This document shows positions 10,201 through 17,233 of a stretch of DNA of 20,185 nt, piece after piece. The notes beneath the pieces were generated by a model. It worked only from the letters and a program-made list of their open reading frames with translations. It was not told where the DNA came from and searched no databases. Where the stretch lies: positions 1 through 20,185 of the forward strand of contig JAHAIU010000033.1 in the NCBI GenBank assembly GCA_018372555.1, given 5' to 3'. Position 1 is the first letter of the stretch. Every line of letters starts with the position of its first letter. The position numbers and the translations under genes were made by a program. Source of the stretch: Clostridium sp. Its GTDB lineage: Bacteria; Bacillota; Clostridia; Clostridiales; Clostridiaceae.

Positions 10201-10510
10201 GTTTAAACACAAGATTACAGGACTCATTAAATATAATAAATTCCTCAAAACTACACAAAAAGTATTTATTAATTGTATATCTCGGAACATTCATAAAAAA
10301 TTCTGTAGTTAATTTTAATTTATTATCAAAAATGTTATTTATAGATATTTCTGACGAAAGTTTAAATACTTTATATGCCTCTATCTCTTTTAAAGTACTA
10401 TTCTCAAAACCTTTTAGTACAAATAAAAGAGGTTTGTCTTGTTGTTTTAATAATTCATTGTTAATTATAGAAAATAATTTTTCATTTACTAAGTTTAAAT
10501 AATTTATCAT
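7226..10510 (-). CDS. large RecQ-like DEAH-box helicase
   Basis: A 1094-residue SF2 helicase whose motor resembles RecQ: Walker A SPTGAGKS (341-348), DEAH (446-449), FTATA (motif III), a conserved MGIDIPDI stretch and motif VI QEIGRAAR (655-662). About 330 residues before the motor and more than 400 after it match nothing I recognise. I see no RecQ zinc cysteine cluster or HRDC domain. The frame is open up to a TTG at 10531, but GGAGGTGA followed 8 bases later by ATG fixes the start at 10510. It is divergent from the sigma factor gene, with about 65 bp between start codons, and converges on hsdS across a shared terminator. Its location between restriction-type genes suggests anti-invader function; housekeeping repair is the alternative. 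Confidence 0.85.
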   Translation of the reverse strand: MINYLNLVNEKLFSIINNELLKQQDKPLLFVLKGFENSTLKEIEAYKVFKLSSEISINNIFDNKLKLTTEFFMNVPRYTINKYFLCSFEEFIIFNESCNLVFKPIIITNNLYKNLFPLNYKIKNLDKILDSFELNSSSQEFVNTPEYINFNSLYSNLVCIDEHYYITYNFDTTNISNIPLFNNVDSILPIEVKSIYDNNVYELTDDETSYLKLLNNILDFNNKTIYVSLSGSIGEYSIYQEQLDVLSNIFKLDKEIILCSQRNIKTNIDKISDYLDILKRYWGYTSFKDLKMYKNIYDDTNYRATIDISQAQIINDIITQSELALNCKENEVNFRDIFVTSPTGAGKSIMFQIPAIYLAEKHQAMTIIISPLIGLMVDQVEGLHNNNIHFSATINSDITPVEKMAIKQKIHDGEISILYISPETLLSRSDITELIGERKVGLFVIDEAHIVTTWGKSFRADYWYLGNYLDKLRSGSKYKKAYKFPISTFTATAILGGIEDMYKETKDSLNLINPIPHFGYVKRKDIETKFKYVALKKEKGRSKEYLDSKLNITLRRLELFCKDNQKTLVYFPTVTLIYELANFIDLHGSNKLKANICIYHGKLDSQNKNSNYLKFKNNEGLIMLATKAFGMGIDIPDILNVYHFAPTGNVCDYIQEIGRAARKLDTGYAYIDYFSQDASHVNRLHGLSSIRKNQLIQITEKILNLYKANKYNRRMLVSCEEFKHIFPNSLDDDDSGLNNKVKSCLMILQKDFILKLGYSPIMVKPRSLFTNEFFIVPYVDEEYLIKRYGNYLKLTDTNNNFSKIGNVYTLDMKSLWENTNNNISFPSFKYKFYTDKSELKLSSLDSLTPVVMIDLAIKTQTVNEFHYTYDNIIDCFKKIFGKYSLSKKFMNIDELTIELQTLIKKDKYFCESIITTVINSMIYHQKNSRYNTNFASKKYLTFYESRNAYKINNTYDEFFTWFNNKVNNIFTNSINKSQQEFKTYTMKNPTNKSLLDDLFVTLGLLETFGLIVYEINGGGTPEIYIHLNSEYQLKQIISNADTYSNKILSNVYLRHKISVKLLENIFTNNIDSDEFWNTIEEYFLGRYDVSNLLN

Positions 10511-10545
10511 TGAATATATCACCTCCATCAAATTATATCACTTTA

Positions 10546-10554
10546 TGGTATAAT
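10546..10554 (+). promoter_or_regulatory. extended -10 promoter of the sigma factor gene
   Basis: TGGTATAAT is a perfect extended -10. It puts transcription start near 10561, about 15 bases before the ATG, so GGAGG (10562-10566) would lie at the very 5' end of the message. On the other strand a TATAAT (10532-10537) exists, but it would start transcription inside the helicase ribosome binding site, so the helicase promoter is unclear. The whole divergent control region is about 65 bp. Confidence 0.55.
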
Positions 10555-10575
10555 AAGTAAGTGGAGGATTATTTT

Positions 10576-11766
10576 ATGAGAGAGATTGAAGAAAAAATTG
10601 AGAAAATAGTAAATAAATATATTAGTAGAAATTTAATTAATATGCATGAAATTAAGAATGAAATTGAAATGTTAATTGGGCATAATGTGGATATTAATTT
10701 AATAGAATCATATTTAAACGATAAGATAGATAATTCAAAGCAGTGTGATATTAAATTAAATAGAAATAGCTATAATGCTTTTGCTAACACCCAAAATGAT
10801 AAGAGAGATATGTATATAAAAGATGATAATGAAAATAACTTATCAGTTTATGAAATGATTAACATGGATCCTGAGGATCTATTGAATTTAGATATTAATT
10901 TTAATAATCTATATACGGAAGAAGAATCAAATCAATATAAGAATAGATGTGAAGAATTTGAAAGTATTCATAAATATAAAGATAATAAAATCATTTTAGG
11001 GCAATATGAAAAAACAAAAGAAAATAAATTTTTAAATGAACTTGTACAGAATAACCAAAAACTTGTAAGAAAATATGCCAATATATATTCAAAATATATT
11101 GATGGAAAGGCTATAGATTATGATGATTTAATTCAAGTAGGAAATTTAGGATTAATAAAAGCGATAGAAAGGTTTAAATCAGAAAAAGGAACAGCATTTT
11201 CTACATATGCAACTTTATGGATAAAGCAATTTATTTTTAAAGAAATTATGGATAAGGGAAATACTGTTAGAATTCCAGTTCACTTATCAGAATTAATGCT
11301 AAAAATAAGGAAATTAGAAAATAAGTACTATAACATAGATAGTAATAATTATATAAGGTTGGTGTGTAAGGAAGCGAGGATATCTTTAGAAAAATATAAT
11401 GAAATAAAAACAGTATATAGTTTATTTATAGAGAAAATGGTACATTTAGATGTACCGATAGGAGAAGATAGGGATACAGACTTAAAAAATTTAATCGTAG
11501 ATATTGGAGTAGATGTATTTGATGAAGTGATTAAGATAGATTGCAGAGAAAAGATAGATAATATTTTAGGTACATTGAAACCTAGAGAAGAAGCAATTAT
11601 AAGGCTAAGATTTGGAATAGACGATAATATAGATAGAACATTAGAACAAGTTGGAGAAATATTTCATCTTACAAGAGAGAGAATAAGACAAATTGAAGTG
11701 AAAGCATTAAGAAAGCTTAGACATCACTCAAGATCAAAATATTTGAAAGATTTTTTTTATACCTAA
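10576..11766 (+). CDS. sigma-70 family RNA polymerase sigma factor
   Basis: This 396-residue protein should direct RNA polymerase to a subset of promoters. Region 2 is clear (YDDLIQVGNLGLIKA from about 182, and FSTYATLWIKQFIFKE around W215), followed by region 3 (VRIPVHLSEL onward) and region 4 with a helix-turn-helix LTRERIRQIEVKALRKLR (365-382). About 135 residues precede region 1.2/2; they are acidic, asparagine-rich and unlike the usual region 1.1. GTG 10561 is in frame, but GGAGG with 9-base spacing points to ATG 10576. It is divergent from the large helicase, unlike any chromosomal sigA or sporulation context I know. After its TAA the frame stays open for 36 further codons, hinting at a shortened C-terminus. 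Target promoters are unknown. Confidence 0.88.
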   Translation: MREIEEKIEKIVNKYISRNLINMHEIKNEIEMLIGHNVDINLIESYLNDKIDNSKQCDIKLNRNSYNAFANTQNDKRDMYIKDDNENNLSVYEMINMDPEDLLNLDINFNNLYTEEESNQYKNRCEEFESIHKYKDNKIILGQYEKTKENKFLNELVQNNQKLVRKYANIYSKYIDGKAIDYDDLIQVGNLGLIKAIERFKSEKGTAFSTYATLWIKQFIFKEIMDKGNTVRIPVHLSELMLKIRKLENKYYNIDSNNYIRLVCKEARISLEKYNEIKTVYSLFIEKMVHLDVPIGEDRDTDLKNLIVDIGVDVFDEVIKIDCREKIDNILGTLKPREEAIIRLRFGIDDNIDRTLEQVGEIFHLTRERIRQIEVKALRKLRHHSRSKYLKDFFYT

Positions 11767-11877
11767 ACATATGTTGTAAATGATAATTCTATAGAAATTA
11801 TTAATGGGAAAGTTATTAGAATTAATGGTAAATTAGTACAGTTAAATGAAATAGAAAGATTTTTGGATAGGTGTTAA
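11767..11877 (+). pseudogene. in-frame open extension behind the sigma factor stop
   Basis: The 36 codons after the TAA at 11764-11766 continue in the same frame without a stop until TAA 11875, encoding a plausible peptide (for example IEIINGKVIRINGKLVQ, then LNEIERFLDRC). There is no in-frame ATG or GTG and no ribosome binding site, so it cannot easily be a separate gene. It may be the former C-terminus of the sigma factor cut off by a nonsense change, a readthrough product, or chance in AT-rich DNA. Confidence 0.3.
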
Positions 11878-11959
11878 TAGTTATTTCAACTAAAAATTTT
11901 CAAATGAACAGTAGTATATAACCAGTGAATAATAAATTTTAATAGGAGGCCATCATATT

Positions 11960-12487
11960 ATGAAGGATCTGTATGGCAATGTATGTTATGAAGAAATAGA
12001 AGATCTGCTTAAAGAACAGGAAATTAAACTTAAATCAATAATTGGAAGAAAAATAACTGATATAATAGCATATAGTGATGAGGAATTTACAAGTTGGAGT
12101 CAGCCAATAATATTTATTATTGAAGATACTAGTTTATTAGTTGAGGTATATGACTTAGAAAAATTAGTATTAAAATGGGATTATAATCTTGAAAATGATT
12201 ACTTTATTGATGAAGTTAAGTGGGGAAATAAAAAAGATTCTTTCAGAAAATTAATTAACTCTAAAATCATAAAAATAGACATTATAGAATTTCATAGAAA
12301 ATTGGAAACTATATATACAAAAGATAATGAGAATAAAATTAATAAAATAAATTATTATAAGAATTTAATAGGAATAGGTATTCATACAGAAACAGGATAT
12401 ATTGAAATATATAATGGTATAGATGAAGCTAATATTACTTTTGAGTATTTAGAGCGAGAGGACCTTAAAAGAACTATGATTATTTAA
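11960..12487 (+). CDS. unknown protein of 175 residues
   Basis: I do not recognise the family. AGGAGG stands 10 bases upstream of the ATG, a strong sign that it is translated. The protein is soluble and mixed in charge, with alternating hydrophobic stretches suggestive of beta strands (IIFIIEDTSLLVEVYDL; IGIGIHTETGYIEIYNG) separated by a basic linker around residues 110-135. No signal peptide, membrane segment or catalytic motif is obvious. It lies 193 bases after the sigma factor stop and 214 bases before the PLD helicase start, so it may be separately transcribed. An immunity or accessory role would fit the position but has no direct support. Confidence 0.75.
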   Translation: MKDLYGNVCYEEIEDLLKEQEIKLKSIIGRKITDIIAYSDEEFTSWSQPIIFIIEDTSLLVEVYDLEKLVLKWDYNLENDYFIDEVKWGNKKDSFRKLINSKIIKIDIIEFHRKLETIYTKDNENKINKINYYKNLIGIGIHTETGYIEIYNGIDEANITFEYLEREDLKRTMII

Positions 12488-12643
12488 TAAGATTTAATTT
12501 TTAAATTAAAATAATTATAAATAAACTCATTAAAAGAATATTTTGAGTAGGGATAAACATGGCAAGTGAAAATAGAAATGGTCGTTTATATGTAAAAATA
12601 ATGATTATTAAGAATAGTTCATAAATAGTATAAACATTTTCTA

Positions 12644-12652
12644 TGATATAAT
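12644..12652 (+). promoter_or_regulatory. extended -10 promoter of the PLD-helicase gene
   Basis: TGATATAAT is a perfect extended -10 (TGn plus TATAAT) with no good -35. Expected transcription start is about 12659-12660, right on the first in-frame ATG (12660). Use of that ATG would make the message leaderless; the next start, TTG 12702, has AAAAGG 10 bases upstream. The 12488-12643 stretch before it holds only AT-rich sequence and a 21-codon frame I do not accept as a gene. Confidence 0.5.
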
Positions 12653-12701
12653 TATAAATATGTTAGTCAATAATTATAATATCATAAAAGGTAGTGGTAC
12701 T

Positions 12702-15700
12702 TTGAAGCAAGGAATTTATGAGCAAGTCATTAACAATGAAATAATAACTGAATTAGAGAATATAGATATAAATAGCATTTTAATAAGTAAAGAAAATATA
12801 GATACGGAAGAAGCTAAAGTTATTTTATCTCAATATATTGAAGTTGTAATAAGAAAATCATTAAATTATATTAGAGATAAAGAAAAAGATGATGATGATA
12901 AGCTTTTAAGGCAAATTGAAGTATGCAATAAGATAATCAATATTTTGGCTAAGGAATCTAATGAGGAAGATGTTAAAAAATACAAGATTGATGAAAGTGG
13001 AGAGCTTTTGACCTCTCTTTATTTAAAGATAAATAATAAAAGGGCAATTAGTAATGGTAAAGCAGTAAGACCTATAACTTCAATTTCTCAAAGTTCCTTA
13101 TTTACTGGTTCTATTATGGAGCCCAATATGCTTAGTGAGTTAAATAGAGAGATACTTTCTTGTGATTCAATTGATTTACTTATATCTTTTGTTAAATGGA
13201 GCGGACTTAGATGCATTATTGATAGTTTAAAAGAAGCAACAAACAATGATAAAAAGTTAAGAATAATAACAACATCATATATGGGAGCAACTGATGCTAA
13301 AGCTATTTATGAATTAAGCAAACTAAAGAATACAGAAATTAAAATATCATATGATACAGAAAGAACAAGGCTTCATGCTAAAGCTTATATGTTTAAAAGG
13401 GAGACAGGCTTTACTACTGCTTATATAGGGTCATCAAATCTTTCAAATGCTGCATTAACTTCTGGACTTGAATGGAACATAAAAGTGAGTGAAAAAGATT
13501 CCTTTGATATAATTAAGAAATTTGAAGCCACTTTTGAAAGCTATTGGAATGATAATGAATTTATAAACTACATAGGAACTGATAGTGACAAAGAAACATT
13601 GGCTAGATCTCTTAGAAAAGAAAAATATAATGATGAACCACAGTTTAATTTTACTTTTGATATAAAACCTTATTCATATCAAAAAGAAATATTAGAGAAG
13701 CTAAAGGTTGAAAGAAAGATATTTAACAAACATAAAAATTTAATAATTGCAGCTACTGGTGTTGGAAAGACTGTAATTTCAGCTTTTGATTATAAAGATT
13801 TTTGTAAGGAAAATAAGACAAGTGTAAATAAATTATTATTTGTTGCTCATAGAGAAGAAATATTAAAGCAAAGCCGTGATACTTTTAGAGCTATACTTAA
13901 GGATAACAATTTTGGAGATTTAATGGTTGGAAATAATGTTCCTGAATCTTTAGATCATTTATTTGTTTCCGTGCAAAGCTTAAATAGTAAAAAGTTGTAT
14001 GAATCAACTTCAAGTGATTATTATGATTTTATTATTGTAGATGAATTTCACCATGCAGCAGCACCATCTTATCAGAAATTATTAGAGTATTATGATCCTA
14101 AAGTTTTACTAGGCTTAACAGCAACTCCAGAGAGAGCAGACGGTGCTGATATTTTCAAATATTTTGATGACCGTATTAGTGCTGAAATAAGATTAAATGA
14201 AGCAATTAATAGAAAGCTTCTAAGTCCATTTCAATATTTTGTCGTTACTGATACCATAGATTTATCTAAGCTTAAATGGGGAAGACGTGGCTATGATATT
14301 TCAGAATTAAGTAATCTTTATACAGGAAATGATCTTAGAGTAAATCAAATAATTCAAAGTATTAATAATTATGTTACAGATTTAAATGAAATAATTGGTC
14401 TTGGATTTTGTGTAAGTGTTGAACATGCCAAGTTCATGGCAAAAAGCTTTAGTGAAAATAATATTCCATCAATAGCACTCCATGGTAATAGCAATGAAAG
14501 TGAAAGAAATGATGCTAAAAGAAAATTAGTAAATGGTGAAATTAAATTTATTTTTGTTGTGGATTTATATAATGAAGGTGTAGATATACCTGAAATTAAT
14601 ACAGTTTTATTCTTGAGACCAACTGAAAGCTTAACAGTATTCCTGCAGCAATTAGGAAGAGGATTGAGATTAAGTGAAGGTAAAGAATGCTTAACAGTTT
14701 TGGACTTTGTAGGTCAGGCTCATAAGAGTTATAATTTTGAAGAAAAATTCAGAGCACTTGTAGGCAAAACTAATCATAGTGTTAAAGAATATATAGAAAA
14801 TGGATTTTTAACCTTACCAAAAGGCTGTTATATTCAGTTAGAAAAACAAGCAAAAGAATATATTTTAAGAAACATAAAATCTTGTGCAAATAATAAACAA
14901 AATCTAATTGTTAAATTGAAGAATTTTAATTTAGAAACTGACATTGAACTTAATTTAGAAAACTTTTTAAATTATTATCATTTATCTTTAGTCGATTTTT
15001 ATGGAAAATCAGGTGATAGAAGCTTTAGCAGAATGCTTGTATTATCAGGATTAAAAGAAGATTTTAATGAAGAGCAAGAAAAGGAAATAACTAAAAAGCT
15101 TAAAAATTTATTTAGTATTAATTCAAGAAGATTTATTGAGTTTACATTGAATCTTCTTAAAGATAATAATATTTATAATAATGACTTTGATGAAGAAGAA
15201 ATGCTTATGGTAAATATGATTTATTATACATTTTATAATGATACCCCACAAAAGCAAGGATTTAGCTCCATAAGAGAAGGAATCGAAAGTCTATTAAAAA
15301 ATGAAAATATGGCTCAGGAAATCATAAGCATATTACGTTTTAATTACAATAACATTGATTTCATAGATGAAAAAGTTGAACTTGGATTTCCTTGTCCTTT
15401 AGATTTGCATTGCGAATATTCAAGAGATGTGATTATGGCAGCACTAGGATATTTTAATGAAAATAAAAAGCCAGCATTTAGAGAAGGTGTCAAATATTTT
15501 GCAGATAAATCTTTGGATATATTCTTTATTACGTTAAATAAAAGCGATAAAGATTTCTCACCATCAACCCTTTACGAAGATTATGCAATTAATGAAAGTT
15601 TATTTCATTGGCAAAGTCAAAGTACAACATCTGTAGAAAGTACTACAGGAAATAGGTATATAAATCATAAAGCTTTAAATAGTAAAATTGCTTTATTTGT

Positions 15701-15866
15701 TAGAGAAAGTAAAGAAAAAGATGGAATCACATCTCCATTTACTTATTTAGGTTTATGTGAATATGTTAGTCATAGTGGAAATAAACCAATAAGCTTTGTT
15801 TGGAAGCTTGAAAAAGAATTACCAGCTAAGATGATTAATAAAGCTAATAAAACAATTGTAATTTAA
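12702..15866 (+). CDS. PLD-like nuclease / DEAD-DEAH helicase / DUF3427 fusion protein
   Basis: A 1054-residue putative DNA-restricting enzyme. After a helical N-terminus comes a phospholipase D-type nuclease domain with LHAKAY (H225, K227) and GSSNLSN (S244, N246). The SF2 motor follows: Walker A ATGVGKT (351-357), DEFH (447-450), LTATPE (472-477) and motif VI LGRGLR (651-656). The last 370 or so residues match DUF3427 (features such as YEDYAINESLFHWQSQS and YLGLCEYVSH). All motifs are intact. The frame begins at ATG 12660, without a ribosome binding site and almost at the predicted transcription start. I prefer TTG 12702 because the protein then starts MKQGIYEQVIN as relatives do, preceded by AAAAGG. 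With 12660 it would be 1068 residues. A single HKD-type site suggests a dimeric nuclease. Transcribed alone. Confidence 0.9.
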   Translation: MKQGIYEQVINNEIITELENIDINSILISKENIDTEEAKVILSQYIEVVIRKSLNYIRDKEKDDDDKLLRQIEVCNKIINILAKESNEEDVKKYKIDESGELLTSLYLKINNKRAISNGKAVRPITSISQSSLFTGSIMEPNMLSELNREILSCDSIDLLISFVKWSGLRCIIDSLKEATNNDKKLRIITTSYMGATDAKAIYELSKLKNTEIKISYDTERTRLHAKAYMFKRETGFTTAYIGSSNLSNAALTSGLEWNIKVSEKDSFDIIKKFEATFESYWNDNEFINYIGTDSDKETLARSLRKEKYNDEPQFNFTFDIKPYSYQKEILEKLKVERKIFNKHKNLIIAATGVGKTVISAFDYKDFCKENKTSVNKLLFVAHREEILKQSRDTFRAILKDNNFGDLMVGNNVPESLDHLFVSVQSLNSKKLYESTSSDYYDFIIVDEFHHAAAPSYQKLLEYYDPKVLLGLTATPERADGADIFKYFDDRISAEIRLNEAINRKLLSPFQYFVVTDTIDLSKLKWGRRGYDISELSNLYTGNDLRVNQIIQSINNYVTDLNEIIGLGFCVSVEHAKFMAKSFSENNIPSIALHGNSNESERNDAKRKLVNGEIKFIFVVDLYNEGVDIPEINTVLFLRPTESLTVFLQQLGRGLRLSEGKECLTVLDFVGQAHKSYNFEEKFRALVGKTNHSVKEYIENGFLTLPKGCYIQLEKQAKEYILRNIKSCANNKQNLIVKLKNFNLETDIELNLENFLNYYHLSLVDFYGKSGDRSFSRMLVLSGLKEDFNEEQEKEITKKLKNLFSINSRRFIEFTLNLLKDNNIYNNDFDEEEMLMVNMIYYTFYNDTPQKQGFSSIREGIESLLKNENMAQEIISILRFNYNNIDFIDEKVELGFPCPLDLHCEYSRDVIMAALGYFNENKKPAFREGVKYFADKSLDIFFITLNKSDKDFSPSTLYEDYAINESLFHWQSQSTTSVESTTGNRYINHKALNSKIALFVRESKEKDGITSPFTYLGLCEYVSHSGNKPISFVWKLEKELPAKMINKANKTIVI

Positions 15867-15915
15867 GCGAGAGCCCAAATGTTTATGATATAAGATATTA
15901 TCAAGTAAGGGATAG

Positions 15916-16044
15916 CTTTTTATAGGAAGGACTGTATTTCCTATAGCATATGCATTAATAATGAGTTTTATTATAGTGTGTACTTTGAATATGAAAAAAA
16001 GAGTCTATGAAGATTTTTATGTAATTTACCAAAAAACCTTGTTA
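15916..16044 (+). other. possible fragment of a membrane protein in the intergenic gap
   Basis: The 293-base gap between the PLD helicase and the convergent membrane protein gene holds one open stretch reading like a hydrophobic helix and basic loop (IGRTVFPIAYALIMSFIIVC, then TLNMKKRVYEDF). There is no start with a ribosome binding site near its beginning. Within it an 8-bp inverted repeat (15921-15928 with 15938-15945) could be a weak hairpin, but no T-tract follows. It may be a gene fragment or chance; nothing else is visible in the gap. Confidence 0.15.
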
Positions 16045-16159
16045 CTATATTCGCTATGAACCTTTTTTACTTTGTAAGTATTTATTCCACATTTATATTA
16101 TGATATTGGATTTTTTATATTTCCTGAATATATAACATAATTTAGTATCTAAGATTAAC

Positions 16160-16846
16160 TTAGACACTTAAATTATGTTTTTTTGAACCATGTGAATTAT
16201 TTAAGGATGTTAATCTGTAGAATTTTACATGCTTATCAAAAAAGCCTTGAACAATTGAAACAGTTTTTCCAGTAGTAAATGCACATATAACTGTACCAAT
16301 GCCAACACCAACTGCTTTATGAAGTATAAATAATGAAATTATAACAGTTGTAGTTAAGCAGCATAAATCAAAGGTTGTCTTAACATATTTGTAGGGTTTA
16401 TTTAAAATGGCTGATAAATCTCTTGGAAATGTATCAGTTGGTATAATTGGAAGCATACTATTATTAGATAAGCATATTCCAAATGCTAATATGAAAAAGC
16501 TTAAAATAAAGTAAATAATATGATAAGTTAAAGAATCAGGTAAAAAGCAAACCCATAATTCATGAACATCTATCATTTTCCCAAAAGCAATACCCATTAA
16601 AAAAGAAAAACTATAACTTAAATTAATTTTTCTACTTAAAATCATTAAAGATATTACTAAAATTGTTTGAAAAGTATAATTCCATGTTCCAAAGCTTAAT
16701 ATTGTAAAAGCTTGACTAAATACATAAGGAACTGAAGAGATAGAAGATATACCAAAATTACTTTTGGTCATTAAGGCAATACCAAGGCTATTAATAATTA
16801 CTGCTGTAAATAGTGCTAGCTCTCCTGGAATTCTGATTTTTTTCAT
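16160..16846 (-). CDS. YczE/DUF6198-like multi-pass membrane protein
   Basis: A 228-residue integral membrane protein with about five or six hydrophobic segments (first at about 10-28, others near 58-72, 107-128, 160-178 and 180-200). The order NFGISSISSVPYVFS, IPTDTFPRD, GVGIGTVICAFTTGKTV resembles the YczE/YitT-like membrane families, with a conserved small-residue helix before the GK motif. The transported or sensed substrate is unknown. AGAAGG with 8-base spacing supports ATG 16846. It diverges from a LysR gene, the common layout for a regulator and its target, so LysR control is likely (inference). The C-terminus after residue 210 is basic and cytosolic-looking. Confidence 0.8.
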   Translation of the reverse strand: MKKIRIPGELALFTAVIINSLGIALMTKSNFGISSISSVPYVFSQAFTILSFGTWNYTFQTILVISLMILSRKINLSYSFSFLMGIAFGKMIDVHELWVCFLPDSLTYHIIYFILSFFILAFGICLSNNSMLPIIPTDTFPRDLSAILNKPYKYVKTTFDLCCLTTTVIISLFILHKAVGVGIGTVICAFTTGKTVSIVQGFFDKHVKFYRLTSLNNSHGSKKHNLSV

Positions 16847-17080
16847 AAATAAAGCCTTCTTTCATTAAGATAAAAATAACTGTAATTAAGGCACATAAAA
16901 ATAAATAATACATATATACTGGTCTATTATTTTTTGATTGTGTCTAATACTAATTAATTATATGAGATATTTTTCATAAATTCTAATGATTTATTTTATA
17001 GAAATTCATTCATTTTATTTATGAATTAATATATAATAATAAGGCATTATCAAAAAAATAATAAGTCAATCCACCTGCCT

Positions 17081-17161
17081 ATTTTCCATCATACTGCGTC
17101 ACCAGATTACCCTAATAGACCTAGCTATGAGGGTAATCTACTTCCTTGTCTGATGAAAAAT
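17081..17161. repeat. GC-richer palindromic element between divergent genes
   Basis: An inner perfect 10-bp inverted repeat (AGATTACCCT 17104-17113 with AGGGTAATCT 17130-17139) continues as A/G mismatch, ATAG/CTAT and a 6-base loop ACCTAG. An outer pair (17081-17094 with 17148-17161) matches at 12 of 14 positions. The flanks (CCACCTGCC to the left, CCTCGG to the right) and the whole block are clearly richer in G+C than the surrounding AT-rich DNA. It could be a dispersed MITE-like repeat, a structured RNA or a terminator. It resembles intergenic repeats I recall from clostridia, but copy number cannot be tested here. The rest of the 16847-17233 gap is AT-rich with no gene. Confidence 0.6.
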
Positions 17162-17233
17162 ATCCTCGGAATATTTGGAATTGTTATTTTCTTTCATATG
17201 CCTAAATAATATTTTAGAAGGGACTTGGAAATA

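Noticed and set aside
12559..12624. A 21-codon frame (MASENRNGRLYVKIM...) with AGGG upstream
   Set aside because: Too short, no recognisable family, and only a modest ribosome binding site; chance cannot be excluded.
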